Source: an uncultured Spirochaetota bacterium (GTDB lineage Bacteria > Spirochaetota > UBA4802 > UBA5550). Taken from it: a DNA stretch of 64,000 bases. The notes beneath the pieces were generated by a model. It saw nothing but the letters and a program-made list of their open reading frames with translations. It did no database searches and was not told where the DNA came from. The stretch covers positions 1 to 64,000 of the forward strand of contig CALMRZ010000038.1 of assembly GCA_937872225.1 (NCBI GenBank), written 5' to 3'. Both the position numbers and the translations under genes were made by a program. This document shows, piece by piece, positions 53,572-64,000 of the stretch (positions within the stretch are counted from its first letter, which is position 1; each line of letters opens with the position of its first letter).

Positions 53572-55314
53572 ATGTCAAAGACCATAGAAAAAGGGATCAT
53601 CGCGTCACCGGGCATCCGCATCGGCAAGGCCTATGTGTATCACGGGGACACGATACTCATCCAGAAATACACCATACGCGAGGAAGACGTCACCTTCGAG
53701 ATATCACGGCTTGAAAGCGCCATCGAGAAAACCAAAGCGGAGCTCAAGTCCATCCAGGAGCAGATCGCCGAGAATCTCTCCCGCGACATGGCCGACATCT
53801 TCACCAGCCACATCATGGTCCTGGAAGATCCGCTTCTCGAGGAAAAATACCGGAAAACGATCATCGAGCACCGCCGCAACGCCGAGTGGGCCATCAATGA
53901 CATTTCCCTGGAGCTGATCAACAGCCTTTCCTCGATCAAGGACGATTACCTGCGGGACCGGATCATCGACATATCCGACATCAGCAAGCGTATAATATCG
54001 AACCTCCAGAAAACCGAGACATCGTCGCTCCAGGATATAACCGAGGAGGTCATCGTCTTCGCCCAGGACCTCACCCCGTCGGAGACGGCCCTGATGAACA
54101 AGGAACGGATCCTCGCCTTCGTCACCGACCGCGGCGGCCGCACCTCGCACACGGCCATCATGGCGCGGGCCCTGGAGATCCCGGCCATCGTCGGGACGAT
54201 AAACGCCACCTCCATGGTTAAGGACGGCGACACGGTAATCGTCGATGCCATCCACGGCCGCATCATCATCGGGCCGTCCCGGGAGGAAATATCGGAATAC
54301 CGCCGTTACGAGGAGGAATTCGAGGAGCTCGAACTGGAACTGGCCAAGCTGACCACCCTGCCGTCAAAGACCCTCGATTCAGAGGATATCTTCATTTACG
54401 GGAACATCGAGATACCCGATGAAATGAAGATCATCAAGGACCACGGCGCCCAGGGGATCGGGCTGTTCCGTTCCGAGTTTCTCTTCATGGACCAGTCGCT
54501 GCCGGACGAGGAGAAGCAGTTCCAGGAGTACCGGCGCGTCGTGGAATACTTCAAGCCCCTCCCGGTGACCATCCGCACCATCGACGTGGGCGCCGACAAG
54601 GTATACGCCTACACGAACCATTACAAGGAGCGCAACCCATTCCTGGGCTGCAGGGCCATACGCTTCAGCCTCGAGAACGAGGATCTGTTCCGGATCCAGC
54701 TGCGGGCCATCCTCAGGGCGAGCGCCTTCGGCACCCTGAAGCTGATGTTCCCGATGATCACGGCCATCGAGGAGTTCAAGCGGGCGAAAAATATCACCCT
54801 GGAGATCATGGAGGACCTGCGACGCGAAAAAATCGCCTTTGACGAGAAGATCAAGATAGGCCTCATGATCGAGGTCCCCTCCGCCGTCGTCTATGCCGAC
54901 GTGCTGGCGAAATACGCCGACTTTTTCTCCGTCGGGACCAACGATCTTGTCCAGTACCTCCTCGCGGTGGACCGCATAAGCGAGAAAATCGCGTACCTGT
55001 ACAATCCGCTCAACCTTTCCGTGCTCCGCTTCCTGAAACAGGTGGCGGACACGGCGCGCAATAATTCCACGCAGCTTTCAATCTGCGGCGAGATGGCAGG
55101 CGAGCCCCAGTACACCATGGTGCTCCTGGGCCTCGGCTTCCGCCACCTCTCAATGAGCCCTGTGTACATGCACCAGGTTAAAAAGATAATCCGCTCGGTA
55201 TCCATAAGCGAATGCGAAGAGCTGGTCCAGTCCCTCATGGCCCTTGAAGAAACGGAAGATATCGAAAATCTGGTCCGGAAGAAATTCAAGGAAAAGTTCG
55301 AACATTCCCAATGA
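53572..55314 (+). CDS. ptsI: phosphoenolpyruvate-protein phosphotransferase (enzyme I)
   Basis: The 580-residue protein is a full enzyme I: N-terminal HPr-interacting helical domain, the phosphohistidine motif GGRTSHTAIMARA (His193), and the C-terminal PEP-binding barrel with GLFRSEFLFMD, VGTNDLVQYLLAVDR and the active-site Cys region SICGEMAGEP. It passes phosphate from PEP to HPr. No HPr or EII gene is in the window, so it may serve a regulatory PTS, which I cannot confirm. Its stop overlaps the methyltransferase gene by four bases. Confidence 0.95.
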   Translation: MSKTIEKGIIASPGIRIGKAYVYHGDTILIQKYTIREEDVTFEISRLESAIEKTKAELKSIQEQIAENLSRDMADIFTSHIMVLEDPLLEEKYRKTIIEHRRNAEWAINDISLELINSLSSIKDDYLRDRIIDISDISKRIISNLQKTETSSLQDITEEVIVFAQDLTPSETALMNKERILAFVTDRGGRTSHTAIMARALEIPAIVGTINATSMVKDGDTVIVDAIHGRIIIGPSREEISEYRRYEEEFEELELELAKLTTLPSKTLDSEDIFIYGNIEIPDEMKIIKDHGAQGIGLFRSEFLFMDQSLPDEEKQFQEYRRVVEYFKPLPVTIRTIDVGADKVYAYTNHYKERNPFLGCRAIRFSLENEDLFRIQLRAILRASAFGTLKLMFPMITAIEEFKRAKNITLEIMEDLRREKIAFDEKIKIGLMIEVPSAVVYADVLAKYADFFSVGTNDLVQYLLAVDRISEKIAYLYNPLNLSVLRFLKQVADTARNNSTQLSICGEMAGEPQYTMVLLGLGFRHLSMSPVYMHQVKKIIRSVSISECEELVQSLMALEETEDIENLVRKKFKEKFEHSQ

Positions 55315-56063
55315 AACTCTACCACGAACTGGCGGAACACTATTTTGCCATCGAAAACAACCACCGAGACATCCGTACCGATGTGGCGTTCATCACCTCC
55401 CTTCTCGGGAGCAGGGAAAACCCGTCGCTCCTCGACCTGGGCTGCGGCTCCGGCGAGCACCTGGGGCTCCTGTCGCGGAAGGGGATCCGGTGCACGGGAA
55501 TCGACATCAGCGGGGACATGCTGGCGCAGGCGCGGGAACGGTTCCCCGAAGGCATCGAGTTCATACGGGCCAGTATGGCCGATATCGATTACGAGGAAGC
55601 CTTCGACATCGTCCTCTCACTTTTCGGCTCCTTCAATTACCTGATCGACGACGCAGAAATAGACTCGATGCTCGGGAAGATCCGCAGGGCCCTCAAGCCG
55701 GGCGGCGCGGGCATCCTCGAGGTATGGAATTCGCCACCCATCATAAAGATACGAGAAAAGGATATCGGCCCGGTATCAACGACCTTGCATGGCGGCTCCA
55801 CGATCAGGCGGGAGCGCGGCTTCAAGCTGCGGGACGACGCCTACAAGACCGTGGTTGAAGTCAACTACCGTTACACCGTGGACGGTCCGGGAGGAACGAA
55901 AAACATCCGCGACCGCCATATCATGAGGTGTTTCACCACCGGGGAGATAACCAGGTTCCTCTCCGCGGCCGGTCTGACGGTCATATCTATTTTCGCAAAT
56001 TTCAAATCGGAGCCGTATCTGGAGAATTCGAACAGGATGGTGGTGTTGTTTGAGCGGCCGTAG
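55311..56063 (+). CDS. SAM-dependent class I methyltransferase
   Basis: The 250-residue protein has a Rossmann methyltransferase domain with LDLGCGSGEHLGLL (about residues 43-56), the acidic FITGIDISGDMLA-type strand region and a MRCFTTGEITRF segment. The substrate is unknown. The start overlaps the stop of ptsI (ATGA), so the two are co-translated, an unusual pair whose meaning is unclear. Its stop codon lies inside the 44-base palindrome at 56055-56098. Confidence 0.88.
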   Translation: MKLYHELAEHYFAIENNHRDIRTDVAFITSLLGSRENPSLLDLGCGSGEHLGLLSRKGIRCTGIDISGDMLAQARERFPEGIEFIRASMADIDYEEAFDIVLSLFGSFNYLIDDAEIDSMLGKIRRALKPGGAGILEVWNSPPIIKIREKDIGPVSTTLHGGSTIRRERGFKLRDDAYKTVVEVNYRYTVDGPGGTKNIRDRHIMRCFTTGEITRFLSAAGLTVISIFANFKSEPYLENSNRMVVLFERP

Positions 56064-56098
56064 CAGGGGCACGGCATGCCGTGCCCCTGCTACGGCCG
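56055..56098. repeat. 44-base perfect palindrome between convergent genes
   Basis: The two 22-base arms (56055-56076 and 56077-56098) are exactly complementary with no spacer. The left arm includes the methyltransferase stop codon. There is no T-run on either strand. It could stop transcription in both directions or act as a cruciform or protein site. Confidence 0.75.
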
Positions 56099-56107
56099 GT
56101 TGGCTCA

Positions 56108-57115
56108 TCACTTCATCAAATAGCTCTTGTTGATCCACTGCCCCTTGTTGTCGGCGTCCCGCGTTTCGTAGTAAAGCCTGTCTTCCGCTTCCTTTTCCAC
56201 GATCTTGGTGCGGCGATTGACGTCCCGGGCCGCCACGGTTCCCGCTTTTTCCGAATCATTGATGAACTTCTTCACTTCGTCGGCGGTCTTCGCTTTGTAT
56301 GTTCCGCCGGCCCCCGACGCGGCCACGGCCTCGACGATGCTCGATTTCAGCAGCTTGGGCCAGAGCTTCTTGAAGAGCACATTTGAAGCAAAGACCTCGG
56401 CGCTGTTTATCTTCCCGTTTATCACGCAGGAATAGCCGATGACATCCTTCTGGTCCTTCATGATATTGTCCAGGGCCCTGGCATACTCCTGATGTGCCTC
56501 CTTGACCTTGCCATGCTCGAGGGTAAGCTGCAGGCTCGATGCCGACTCACCTTTCACCGGCGCGCCGAGGTTCTTTTCCAGGTTGCCCTGCATCTCGGCA
56601 ACCTTTGACCAGACCTGGGACTGGGACTTGTCCTTTTTCACGCTCATCTTCAGGTCCTTCGAGGCGATCATCTCGCGGGACGAACTGAACCGCTCCTGGT
56701 TCTCGCTGCCCCGCTTCTCCCACCGGCCGCTCTCGACGCAGAATGACTGCACGGGCATCCGCTTGCTCCCCGGCGGAACGATGTAATTGTACTGTATCAC
56801 ACGGTCCTGCTTGCCGCCCTTCACGATATCGCCGGACATGATAAAAATGTTGAAATTGGAGCTGTTGGTAATGGTCAGCTGGTTCACGTTCTCCGTTTCG
56901 TGGACCGTGGCCTTTTTCGCGTCCATGGCCTCTTCCAGGGTGAGGAACTTGTCCGCGTCTATGGCATTTTTGCCGTGGACGAGATAAATCGAGATGTTCT
57001 TGTGCGTGTAGGGCCCGGTGATGTTCAGATTTTCCGCCGGTTCCCCGCTGGTGAGAATACCTGCCGTAGCGAGAAGGCATAATAACAGTGTTCTCAATAC
57101 GTTTTTCTTTTTCAT
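56108..57115 (-). CDS. exported ARPP-1/DUF6569-like protein
   Basis: The 335-residue product has a signal peptide (residues 1-24) and a domain with FLTLEEAMDAKKATVHET, IFIMSGDIVKGGKQDR and VPVQSFCVESGRW-like motifs (PVQSFCVESGRWEKRG, about residues 115-130), matching the ARPP-1 (DUF6569) family. Function unknown; the family is found in diverse bacteria and archaea. The ATG at 57115 has GGGAG upstream; a longer frame runs into the repeat element and has no start signal. Confidence 0.8.
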   Translation of the reverse strand: MKKKNVLRTLLLCLLATAGILTSGEPAENLNITGPYTHKNISIYLVHGKNAIDADKFLTLEEAMDAKKATVHETENVNQLTITNSSNFNIFIMSGDIVKGGKQDRVIQYNYIVPPGSKRMPVQSFCVESGRWEKRGSENQERFSSSREMIASKDLKMSVKKDKSQSQVWSKVAEMQGNLEKNLGAPVKGESASSLQLTLEHGKVKEAHQEYARALDNIMKDQKDVIGYSCVINGKINSAEVFASNVLFKKLWPKLLKSSIVEAVAASGAGGTYKAKTADEVKKFINDSEKAGTVAARDVNRRTKIVEKEAEDRLYYETRDADNKGQWINKSYLMK

Positions 57116-57228
57116 GGGCCGTCTCCCTCCTGAATATGACATTAAGACAGGGAAAGTTATGAAAAAGATCTCTTTTTTTTGCCCCGGGCCAAGGCTGAGT
57201 TTGCCCGGGTTCCCCGGGCGGGGGCTTT

Positions 57229-57275
57229 CACACTTTTCTTTTGTCACCAAAAGAAAAGTGTGCAAAAGAAAAGTG
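57229..57275. repeat. 15-bp perfect hairpin plus a third partial arm
   Basis: CACACTTTTCTTTTG (57229-57243) and its exact complement (57248-57262) enclose a four-base loop; the last 13 bases of the right arm pattern (CAAAAGAAAAGTG) are then repeated at 57263-57275. I have seen similar motifs dispersed in other bacterial genomes. Confidence 0.7.
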
Positions 57276-57386
57276 CCCGCCCGCTGTTTCGGCCTTCGGC
57301 TCCCCTGCGCTTCTCGACAGACGCGGGGGCTGCGGAACTCGCCTGCCTGCGGCAGGCTCAGACAGTCCTCGCCCTTAATCCGCGTC

Positions 57387-57583
57387 TGTCTGCGATGCTC
57401 GGCGAAACAAAGGGCGGGTTTTGCTCCTAGCGGATAGCCACAATCAGACTCGTATATAACATGGGTGCTTATAGAAACTTATACATACCCGTCGCGGCGC
57501 AGGAGGCGCCGCGGTGCGAGGATGCCACAGGATGTGGCTTCCGGAGCGAAAGCCAATAGGTACATCTTACATTCTTAATAAGC
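57387..57583 (-). ncRNA. candidate structured RNA family, copy 2
   Basis: Read on the minus strand this is the homologue of 20708-20932: upstream 21 bases about 80% alike, then the identical 25-base block (57537-57561), the CATCCTCGC box, a stem CGCGGCGC/GCGCCGCG whose arms differ from copy 1 but pair perfectly, GCGAC, and the 31/32 block at 57387-57418. Confidence 0.4.
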
Positions 57584-57812
57584 TGAACATAACAACGCGA
57601 CAACAAAAACAGAAAAATAAAAAACCATAAAAAAACATCAACCTTGAGCCCCCGCCGGCGTTGAGGCGGCGGGGGTGATGGTGAGCGCGAGAGGAAGAGG
57701 GGAAGTCACCCCTCTTCCTCTCGCACAAATCCAGACCGGATCCCGGTCGAAACCATGCCCTGTTCAGCGCTCTTGAAGAGATAGCGTATTGCAGTGTGTG
57801 AACTACACATGG

Positions 57813-57853
57813 ATAATAAAAAATCGCCGCTTGTGGCGGCGATTTTTTATTAT
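57813..57853 (-). terminator. strong terminator after lon
   Basis: Perfect 18-base arms (57813-57830, 57836-57853) around a five-base loop; the GCGGCG core is flanked by six T residues on either strand, so it works in both directions. It lies 16 bases past the lon stop at 57869. Confidence 0.9.
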
Positions 57854-57868
57854 CTATATTGAGGTTGT

Positions 57869-60313
<2,445 letters not shown>

Positions 60314-60333
60314 GGTGACCCTTCATGGGTGCG

Positions 60334-60357
60334 TTGCGCCCCGTTTCCGGGGCGCAA
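60334..60357. repeat. 10-bp perfect hairpin between clpX and lon
   Basis: TTGCGCCCCG (60334-60343) and CGGGGCGCAA (60348-60357) flank a TTTC loop. The adjoining AATGACACG recalls the GTCATTGCG-type dispersed repeats at 37.07 and 62.6 kb. No T-run follows on the minus strand. Confidence 0.5.
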
Positions 60358-60440
60358 TGACACGTTATGATAAATTAAACTTTCCGTTATCTAAAAGATA
60401 CAAGAACTACATTCCCGATGCAACAGCATCACCCATTTTT

Positions 60441-61697
60441 TCAGGCTGTTTTTTCCTCCTCGCGGTAACTGATTTCCGGACCCTTGGTGCCGGCGACCAT
60501 TTCACGCGTGATGATTATTTTCGCGATATTGTTCATGGACGGTATCTCGAACATAAGGTCGAGCATAAGCTTCTCGAGGACAGCCCTGAGCCCCCGCGCG
60601 CCGGACTCGCGGGCCATCGACTGGATCGCGATCTCCTCTATGGCGCCCTCGGAGAATTCAAGGTCCACGTCCTCGAAGGAGAAGATCTTCTTGTACTGCT
60701 TGGTAAAGGCGTTCATCGGCTCCGTCAGGATCCTGATCAGGGCGTTCCGCGAGAGCTCGTCGAGTACCGCGACGACCGGGAGACGGCCGACGAATTCCGG
60801 TATGAGGCCGTACTTGATAAGGTCCTCGGGGATCAGGTGCCGGAGCTCGTTCTCGCCGGCCTCCTCCTTGCGCGATTTAATGTCGGCGCCGAACCCGAGG
60901 AGCTTGTTGCCGATCCTCCGCTCCACGATCTTGTCCAGGCCCACGAAGGCGCCGCCGCAGATAAAGAGTATGTTGGTCGTATTGATCGATATGAACTCCT
61001 GGTGCGGGTGCTTCCGCCCGCCCTGGGGAGGCACGTTGGCGATGGTGCCCTCGATGATCTTCAGGAGCGCCTGCTGCACCCCCTCACCCGACACGTCCCG
61101 GGTGATGGAGGGATTGTCCGATTTCTTCGAGATCTTGTCGATCTCGTCTATGTAGACGATGCCGATCTCGGCCTTTTTCACGTCGCCGTCGGCGTTCTGG
61201 ATAAGCCTGAGAAGGATGTTCTCGACGTCCTCGCCGACGTACCCCGCCTCGGTGAGTGACGTGGCGTCGGCTATTGCAAAGGGCACCTGGAGTATGCGGG
61301 CCAGGGTCTGGGCCAGGAGCGTCTTCCCGGAACCGGTCGGGCCGGCAAGGAGGATGTTGCTCTTGTCAAGCTCGACATCGTTCTTTTTTAAATTCTTGTT
61401 GGAATAGATCCTCTTGTAGTGGTTGTACACCGCGACGGACAGGATTTTCTTCGCCTCGTCCTGGTCGATGACGTACTTGTCGAGGATCTCCTTGATCTCC
61501 TTCGGCTTGGGAAGGTTATGGAAATCCTCCTCGAAGGACTTGCTGCGGTCCTCAGCGACGATCTCGTTGCACAGCTCGATGCACTCGTCGCATATGTACA
61601 CATCGGGCCCGGCGACCAGCTTTTTAACGATGTCCTGGCTCTTGCCGCAGAACGAACAATTCAGCCGCGCCGCTTCTTCTTTCTTTTTAGAGGACAT
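60441..61697 (-). CDS. clpX: ATP-dependent Clp protease ATP-binding subunit ClpX
   Basis: The 418-residue protein has the N-terminal zinc-binding domain (Cys14, Cys17, Cys36, Cys39), the Walker A motif GPTGSGKT, Walker [10 protein letters not shown] and sensor motifs of AAA+ unfoldases, and the GAFVGLD pore-loop region. It unfolds substrates and feeds them to ClpP. It starts 12 bases after the clpP stop and is co-transcribed with it. Confidence 0.97.
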   Translation of the reverse strand: MSSKKKEEAARLNCSFCGKSQDIVKKLVAGPDVYICDECIELCNEIVAEDRSKSFEEDFHNLPKPKEIKEILDKYVIDQDEAKKILSVAVYNHYKRIYSNKNLKKNDVELDKSNILLAGPTGSGKTLLAQTLARILQVPFAIADATSLTEAGYVGEDVENILLRLIQNADGDVKKAEIGIVYIDEIDKISKKSDNPSITRDVSGEGVQQALLKIIEGTIANVPPQGGRKHPHQEFISINTTNILFICGGAFVGLDKIVERRIGNKLLGFGADIKSRKEEAGENELRHLIPEDLIKYGLIPEFVGRLPVVAVLDELSRNALIRILTEPMNAFTKQYKKIFSFEDVDLEFSEGAIEEIAIQSMARESGARGLRAVLEKLMLDLMFEIPSMNNIAKIIITREMVAGTKGPEISYREEEKTA

Positions 61698-61709
61698 AGG
61701 CTCTCCTTG

Positions 61710-62294
61710 CTATTTGCTTCTTTCGATCACTTTGTCGATGAGGCCGTACTCCATGGCCTCCTGGGGAGACATGAAGTAATCGCGGTCAACGTCTTTTTCA
61801 ACCTTATCCACCGCCTGACCGGTGTGCTTTGAATATATCTCGTTCAGCTTTTTCTTAACCTTGATGATCTCTTTCGCCTGGATCTCGATGTCCGACGCCT
61901 GGCCCTGGAAGCCGCCCGCCGGCTGGTGAATCATGATCCTCGAGTTGGGCAGCGCGGAGCGCTTCCCCTTCGTCCCCGCCGCAAGCAGGAGGGAGCCCAT
62001 GGAGGCCGCCTGGCCTATGCAGATGGTGGCCACGTCCGGCTTGATGTACTGCATGGTGTCGTAAATCGCAAGACCGGAGGTCACGATTCCCCCCGGGGAA
62101 TTGATGTACAGGTAGATGTCCTTGTCCGGGTCTTCGGCCTCAAGGAACAGCATCTGGGCTATGACCAGGCTTGAAATATGGTCGTCGATGCCTTCGCCGA
62201 GAAAAATGATCCTGTCTTTCAGCAGGCGGGAATATATATCATAGGACCGCTCGCCGCGGCTTGTTTGCTCTATTACAAAGGGGACCAGACTCAT
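61710..62294 (-). CDS. clpP: ATP-dependent Clp protease proteolytic subunit
   Basis: The 194-residue protein has the full catalytic triad: Ser98 (QAASMGS), His123 (MIHQP) and Asp172. It forms the proteolytic chamber for ClpX. It lies between tig (456 bases upstream) and clpX (12 bases downstream). An inverted repeat at 62373-62392 may belong to its promoter region. Confidence 0.97.
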   Translation of the reverse strand: MSLVPFVIEQTSRGERSYDIYSRLLKDRIIFLGEGIDDHISSLVIAQMLFLEAEDPDKDIYLYINSPGGIVTSGLAIYDTMQYIKPDVATICIGQAASMGSLLLAAGTKGKRSALPNSRIMIHQPAGGFQGQASDIEIQAKEIIKVKKKLNEIYSKHTGQAVDKVEKDVDRDYFMSPQEAMEYGLIDKVIERSK

Positions 62295-62372
62295 GTTTTT
62301 TTCACCTCGGATTTTTATTAAGCCGGCCCTGCAATCAGGGCCTTATGGCTTATCAGAATGTATACAATTAAT

Positions 62373-62392
62373 GATTTAGAATCCACTAAATC
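62373..62392. promoter_or_regulatory. inverted repeat upstream of clpP, candidate operator
   Basis: GATTTAG (62373-62379) and CTAAATC (62386-62392) are perfect complements with a six-base spacer, 79-98 bases before the clpP start. It does not match the CIRCE or CtsR sites I know. The AT-rich surroundings (62300-62600) otherwise show no gene. Confidence 0.4.
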
Positions 62393-62611
62393 GTTACAAC
62401 TTTTATGTATTTTGTAATAATATTAGTTTCGGCAGAATGATCGGATTCCAACTACCCATTTTTCCATTTATATACATTCAGTATATCAAGATATATTAAA
62501 ATGAGACATATATCAAGTAATTAATCGGCATATCTTTTTAATTTACCGTCCAACAGGCTTTTACAGGGATAAATCAGCATAAAACATAAAATCGAGGAAA
62601 CTCATATCTGC

Positions 62612-62737
62612 TGTCATCGCGAGCCGAGTGAAGCGATCCCGAAAATAACTTTATGCGGCAATGGGAATATACAGAATGCGCATCGGTAGTTTACAGAAAA
62701 CAGGATTACTTCGTCGCCGCGCTCCTCGCAATGATAA
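62612..62737. repeat. MITE-like element with imperfect inverted ends
   Basis: The left end (TGTCATCGCGAG then GTGAAGCGATCC, 62612-62639) and the complement of the right end (TATCATTGCGAG then GACGAAGTAATCC, 62702-62736) are diverged copies of one sequence in opposite orientation. The element lies in the gap between tig and clpP and codes for nothing. Confidence 0.65.
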
Positions 62738-62750
62738 TAGAAAAACTGCC

Positions 62751-64000
62751 CTATCTCCTGCCCCTGGTGCGGGCGAATTCCTCGAAGGTTATCGGCTTCA
62801 GCTTTTTCACCTTGGCGTTGTCATAGATGAATTCCATGGCGCCGTCCAGGAGGAGCTCCATTTCGATATTCTCCCGGCTCTCATTTTCGATTATGATCTT
62901 CTCTATTTCTTCCACGGTCTTGTTGTTCCGCTTTGCTATGTTTTCAACAACCTCTTTGTAGCGGTTTTCATCGACCTTGATATCTTCTTTCTTGGCGATC
63001 TCCAACAGGGCCAGGGTCGTTTTGATCGTCCGGGTCGCCTCGTCATGGAGCCGGTTCCGGAAGCCCTCGGGCTCGATGCCCATCAGGGAGGCGAATTCAT
63101 CAAGGTTCTCGGAATAGTAACCGACGCTTTCGCAGGTCCTTTTGAAAAGCCTGCCCATCTCGTTCTGAATCATCGACTCGGGGAGATCAAACGTGCTGTC
63201 TTCGACGATCTGCTTGAGTATCTGGGCCTTGGCGTCGCCCTTCGTTTTTTCCGCGGTGTACTTTTCGAGATATTCCCGGGTCTTCGTACGGTACTGTTCA
63301 ACGGTATCGTAACCCATTTTCTTCGCAAATTCATCGTCAAGGGGCGGCAGTTCCATCGTGTTTAACTCGGTAACGACGACCAGGTATTTGACCTTCTGGC
63401 CGGCAAGGTCCGTAAGGTAATAATCCTTGGGATACTTGACCTCGACTTCTTTTTCCTCGCCGGCCTTCATGCCGGCGATATGCTTATCCAGGGCGGAATC
63501 GTCCTTGCTTCTCCCGACGACGATCTGGTATTCCTTGAAGTCAACGCTGTCGCGCTCCGAAGCGGCCACGTCATCGACCCGCTTCACCTGTATCTTGACC
63601 AGGTCGCCGTTCTGCACCGCGGCGCCCTCTTCTTTCTTATCTATCTTGGCCAGGCGCTCCCGCATGGCGGTAATCTCGGCTTCGACATCCCCGTTAACGA
63701 TCTCGCAGACCTGCTCGTCGGCGGACAATCCCTTGTACTTTCCCAGCTCGATCGTGGGAGGCACCTCGAAGGTTGCCTTGAAGGAAAAAGGCTCCCGGCG
63801 GGATATCCGCTCGAATTCGTACTGGGGATAGGCGATCGGATTGTACTGCTTTTCCTGCACCGCCTCGAGAAACATCGATTTCAATAAATTCTCCGCCACC
63901 TCCTGGTCGGCTTCCTTCTGGTAGCGGGCCTCCACCATGTGCAGGGGGGCCTTTCCTTTCCTGAAACCGTCGATCTTGGCGTAATTCTTGAACTTGTCAA
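62751..64000 (-). CDS. tig: trigger factor (5' end outside the window)
   Basis: The frame is open to the window edge; the upstream-most residues include the ribosome-docking motif GFRKGKAP, so the gene begins beyond 64000. About 416 residues are present: the end of the ribosome-binding domain, the FKBP-like peptidyl-prolyl isomerase domain (about 63310-63640) and the helical C-terminal chaperone arms. Trigger factor binds nascent chains at the ribosome exit. It precedes clpP, clpX and lon in the order usual for many bacteria. Confidence 0.95.
   Translation of the reverse strand, partial: DKFKNYAKIDGFRKGKAPLHMVEARYQKEADQEVAENLLKSMFLEAVQEKQYNPIAYPQYEFERISRREPFSFKATFEVPPTIELGKYKGLSADEQVCEIVNGDVEAEITAMRERLAKIDKKEEGAAVQNGDLVKIQVKRVDDVAASERDSVDFKEYQIVVGRSKDDSALDKHIAGMKAGEEKEVEVKYPKDYYLTDLAGQKVKYLVVVTELNTMELPPLDDEFAKKMGYDTVEQYRTKTREYLEKYTAEKTKGDAKAQILKQIVEDSTFDLPESMIQNEMGRLFKRTCESVGYYSENLDEFASLMGIEPEGFRNRLHDEATRTIKTTLALLEIAKKEDIKVDENRYKEVVENIAKRNNKTVEEIEKIIIENESRENIEMELLLDGAMEFIYDNAKVKKLKPITFEEFARTRGRR

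Larger units (their letters stand above)
57183..57753. repeat. second non-coding structured element
   Basis: No gene fits here. The right end (57647-57753) is a module of GC block (stem CCCCCGCC/GGCGGGGG), a perfect 16-bp stem (57687-57702 with 57709-57724) and a terminal stem (GACCGG/CCGGTC, 57734-57748), in the same order as both ends of the element at 20.5-21.2 kb. The left end (57183-57226) looks like a diverged copy. Inside, a long-range helix joins 57276-57326 with 57381-57418, and the blocks of the candidate RNA family lie on the minus strand. Confidence 0.6.

Overview
This 64 kb window is a stretch of bacterial chromosome with tight coding, moderately high GC, and many same-strand gene runs whose stop and start codons overlap (ATGA). 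A flagellar chaperone gene (fliS), a Gram-negative-type envelope gene set (lipoproteins, class A PBP, LytM peptidase), a SpoIIE-type phosphatase, a STAS anti-anti-sigma protein, and the order proA-nadD-LCP protein-rsfS (which I recall from Leptospira-like genomes) suggest a spirochaete or a close relative. This assignment is inference; there is no rRNA gene, and I found no tRNA gene.

Layout. 1-6.5 kb: a cut SDR epimerase, two membrane proteins and a two-gene metal-transport module (PRC/MgtE-N/CBS protein plus an atypical Nramp transporter). 6.6-9.7 kb: a hybrid sensor kinase coupled to a phosphoesterase. 9.7-13.9 kb (minus): proA-nadD-LCP-rsfS-lipoprotein-STAS. 14-15.3 kb: a small unknown gene inside degenerate repeats. 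15.3-17.4 kb: purC, fliS and a helical partner. 17.4-20.4 kb (minus): prfB and two unknown genes. 20.5-21.2 kb: a non-coding structured element. 21.2-24.9 kb: SPL-like radical SAM enzyme, rhodanese, pentapeptide-repeat protein, AcpS, a peroxiredoxin remnant and a HIT protein. 24.9-31.8 kb (minus): rlmN, then PBP1A, LytM peptidase and two CNNM/CorC proteins. 32-38.7 kb: decayed yhhN, an IspZ/YciB-like protein, a membrane PP2C with TPRs, an SUMF1-like protein, a PPP phosphatase and a lipoprotein. 39-42.5 kb (minus): oligopeptide ABC importer. 43-46.1 kb: ADP-forming acyl-CoA synthetase subunits and a TetR regulator. 46.2-52 kb (minus): EndoQ-UvrD fusion, E2-like acyltransferase, OB-fold exported protein and DUF362 ferredoxin. 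52.4-56 kb (plus): argC, ptsI and a methyltransferase. 56.1-57.1 kb: ARPP-1-like protein. 57.2-57.75 kb: second non-coding element. 57.9-64 kb (minus): tig-clpP-clpX-lon proteostasis cluster.

The genes together suggest a motile heterotroph that imports peptides and can make ATP from acyl-CoA thioesters. Two genes carry internal deletions (the peroxiredoxin at 24.1 kb and yhhN at 32.1 kb).

The most interesting observations are: (1) two unlinked intergenic elements (20.5-21.2 kb and 57.2-57.75 kb) that share near-identical blocks separated by hairpins whose arms differ but stay complementary, the mark of a structured RNA or hairpin-DNA family I do not recognise; (2) the MgtE-like cytosolic sensor translationally coupled to an Nramp protein that has lost the usual metal ligands; (3) the endonuclease Q-UvrD helicase fusion. 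Everything here comes from reading the sequence by eye; no database search was run.
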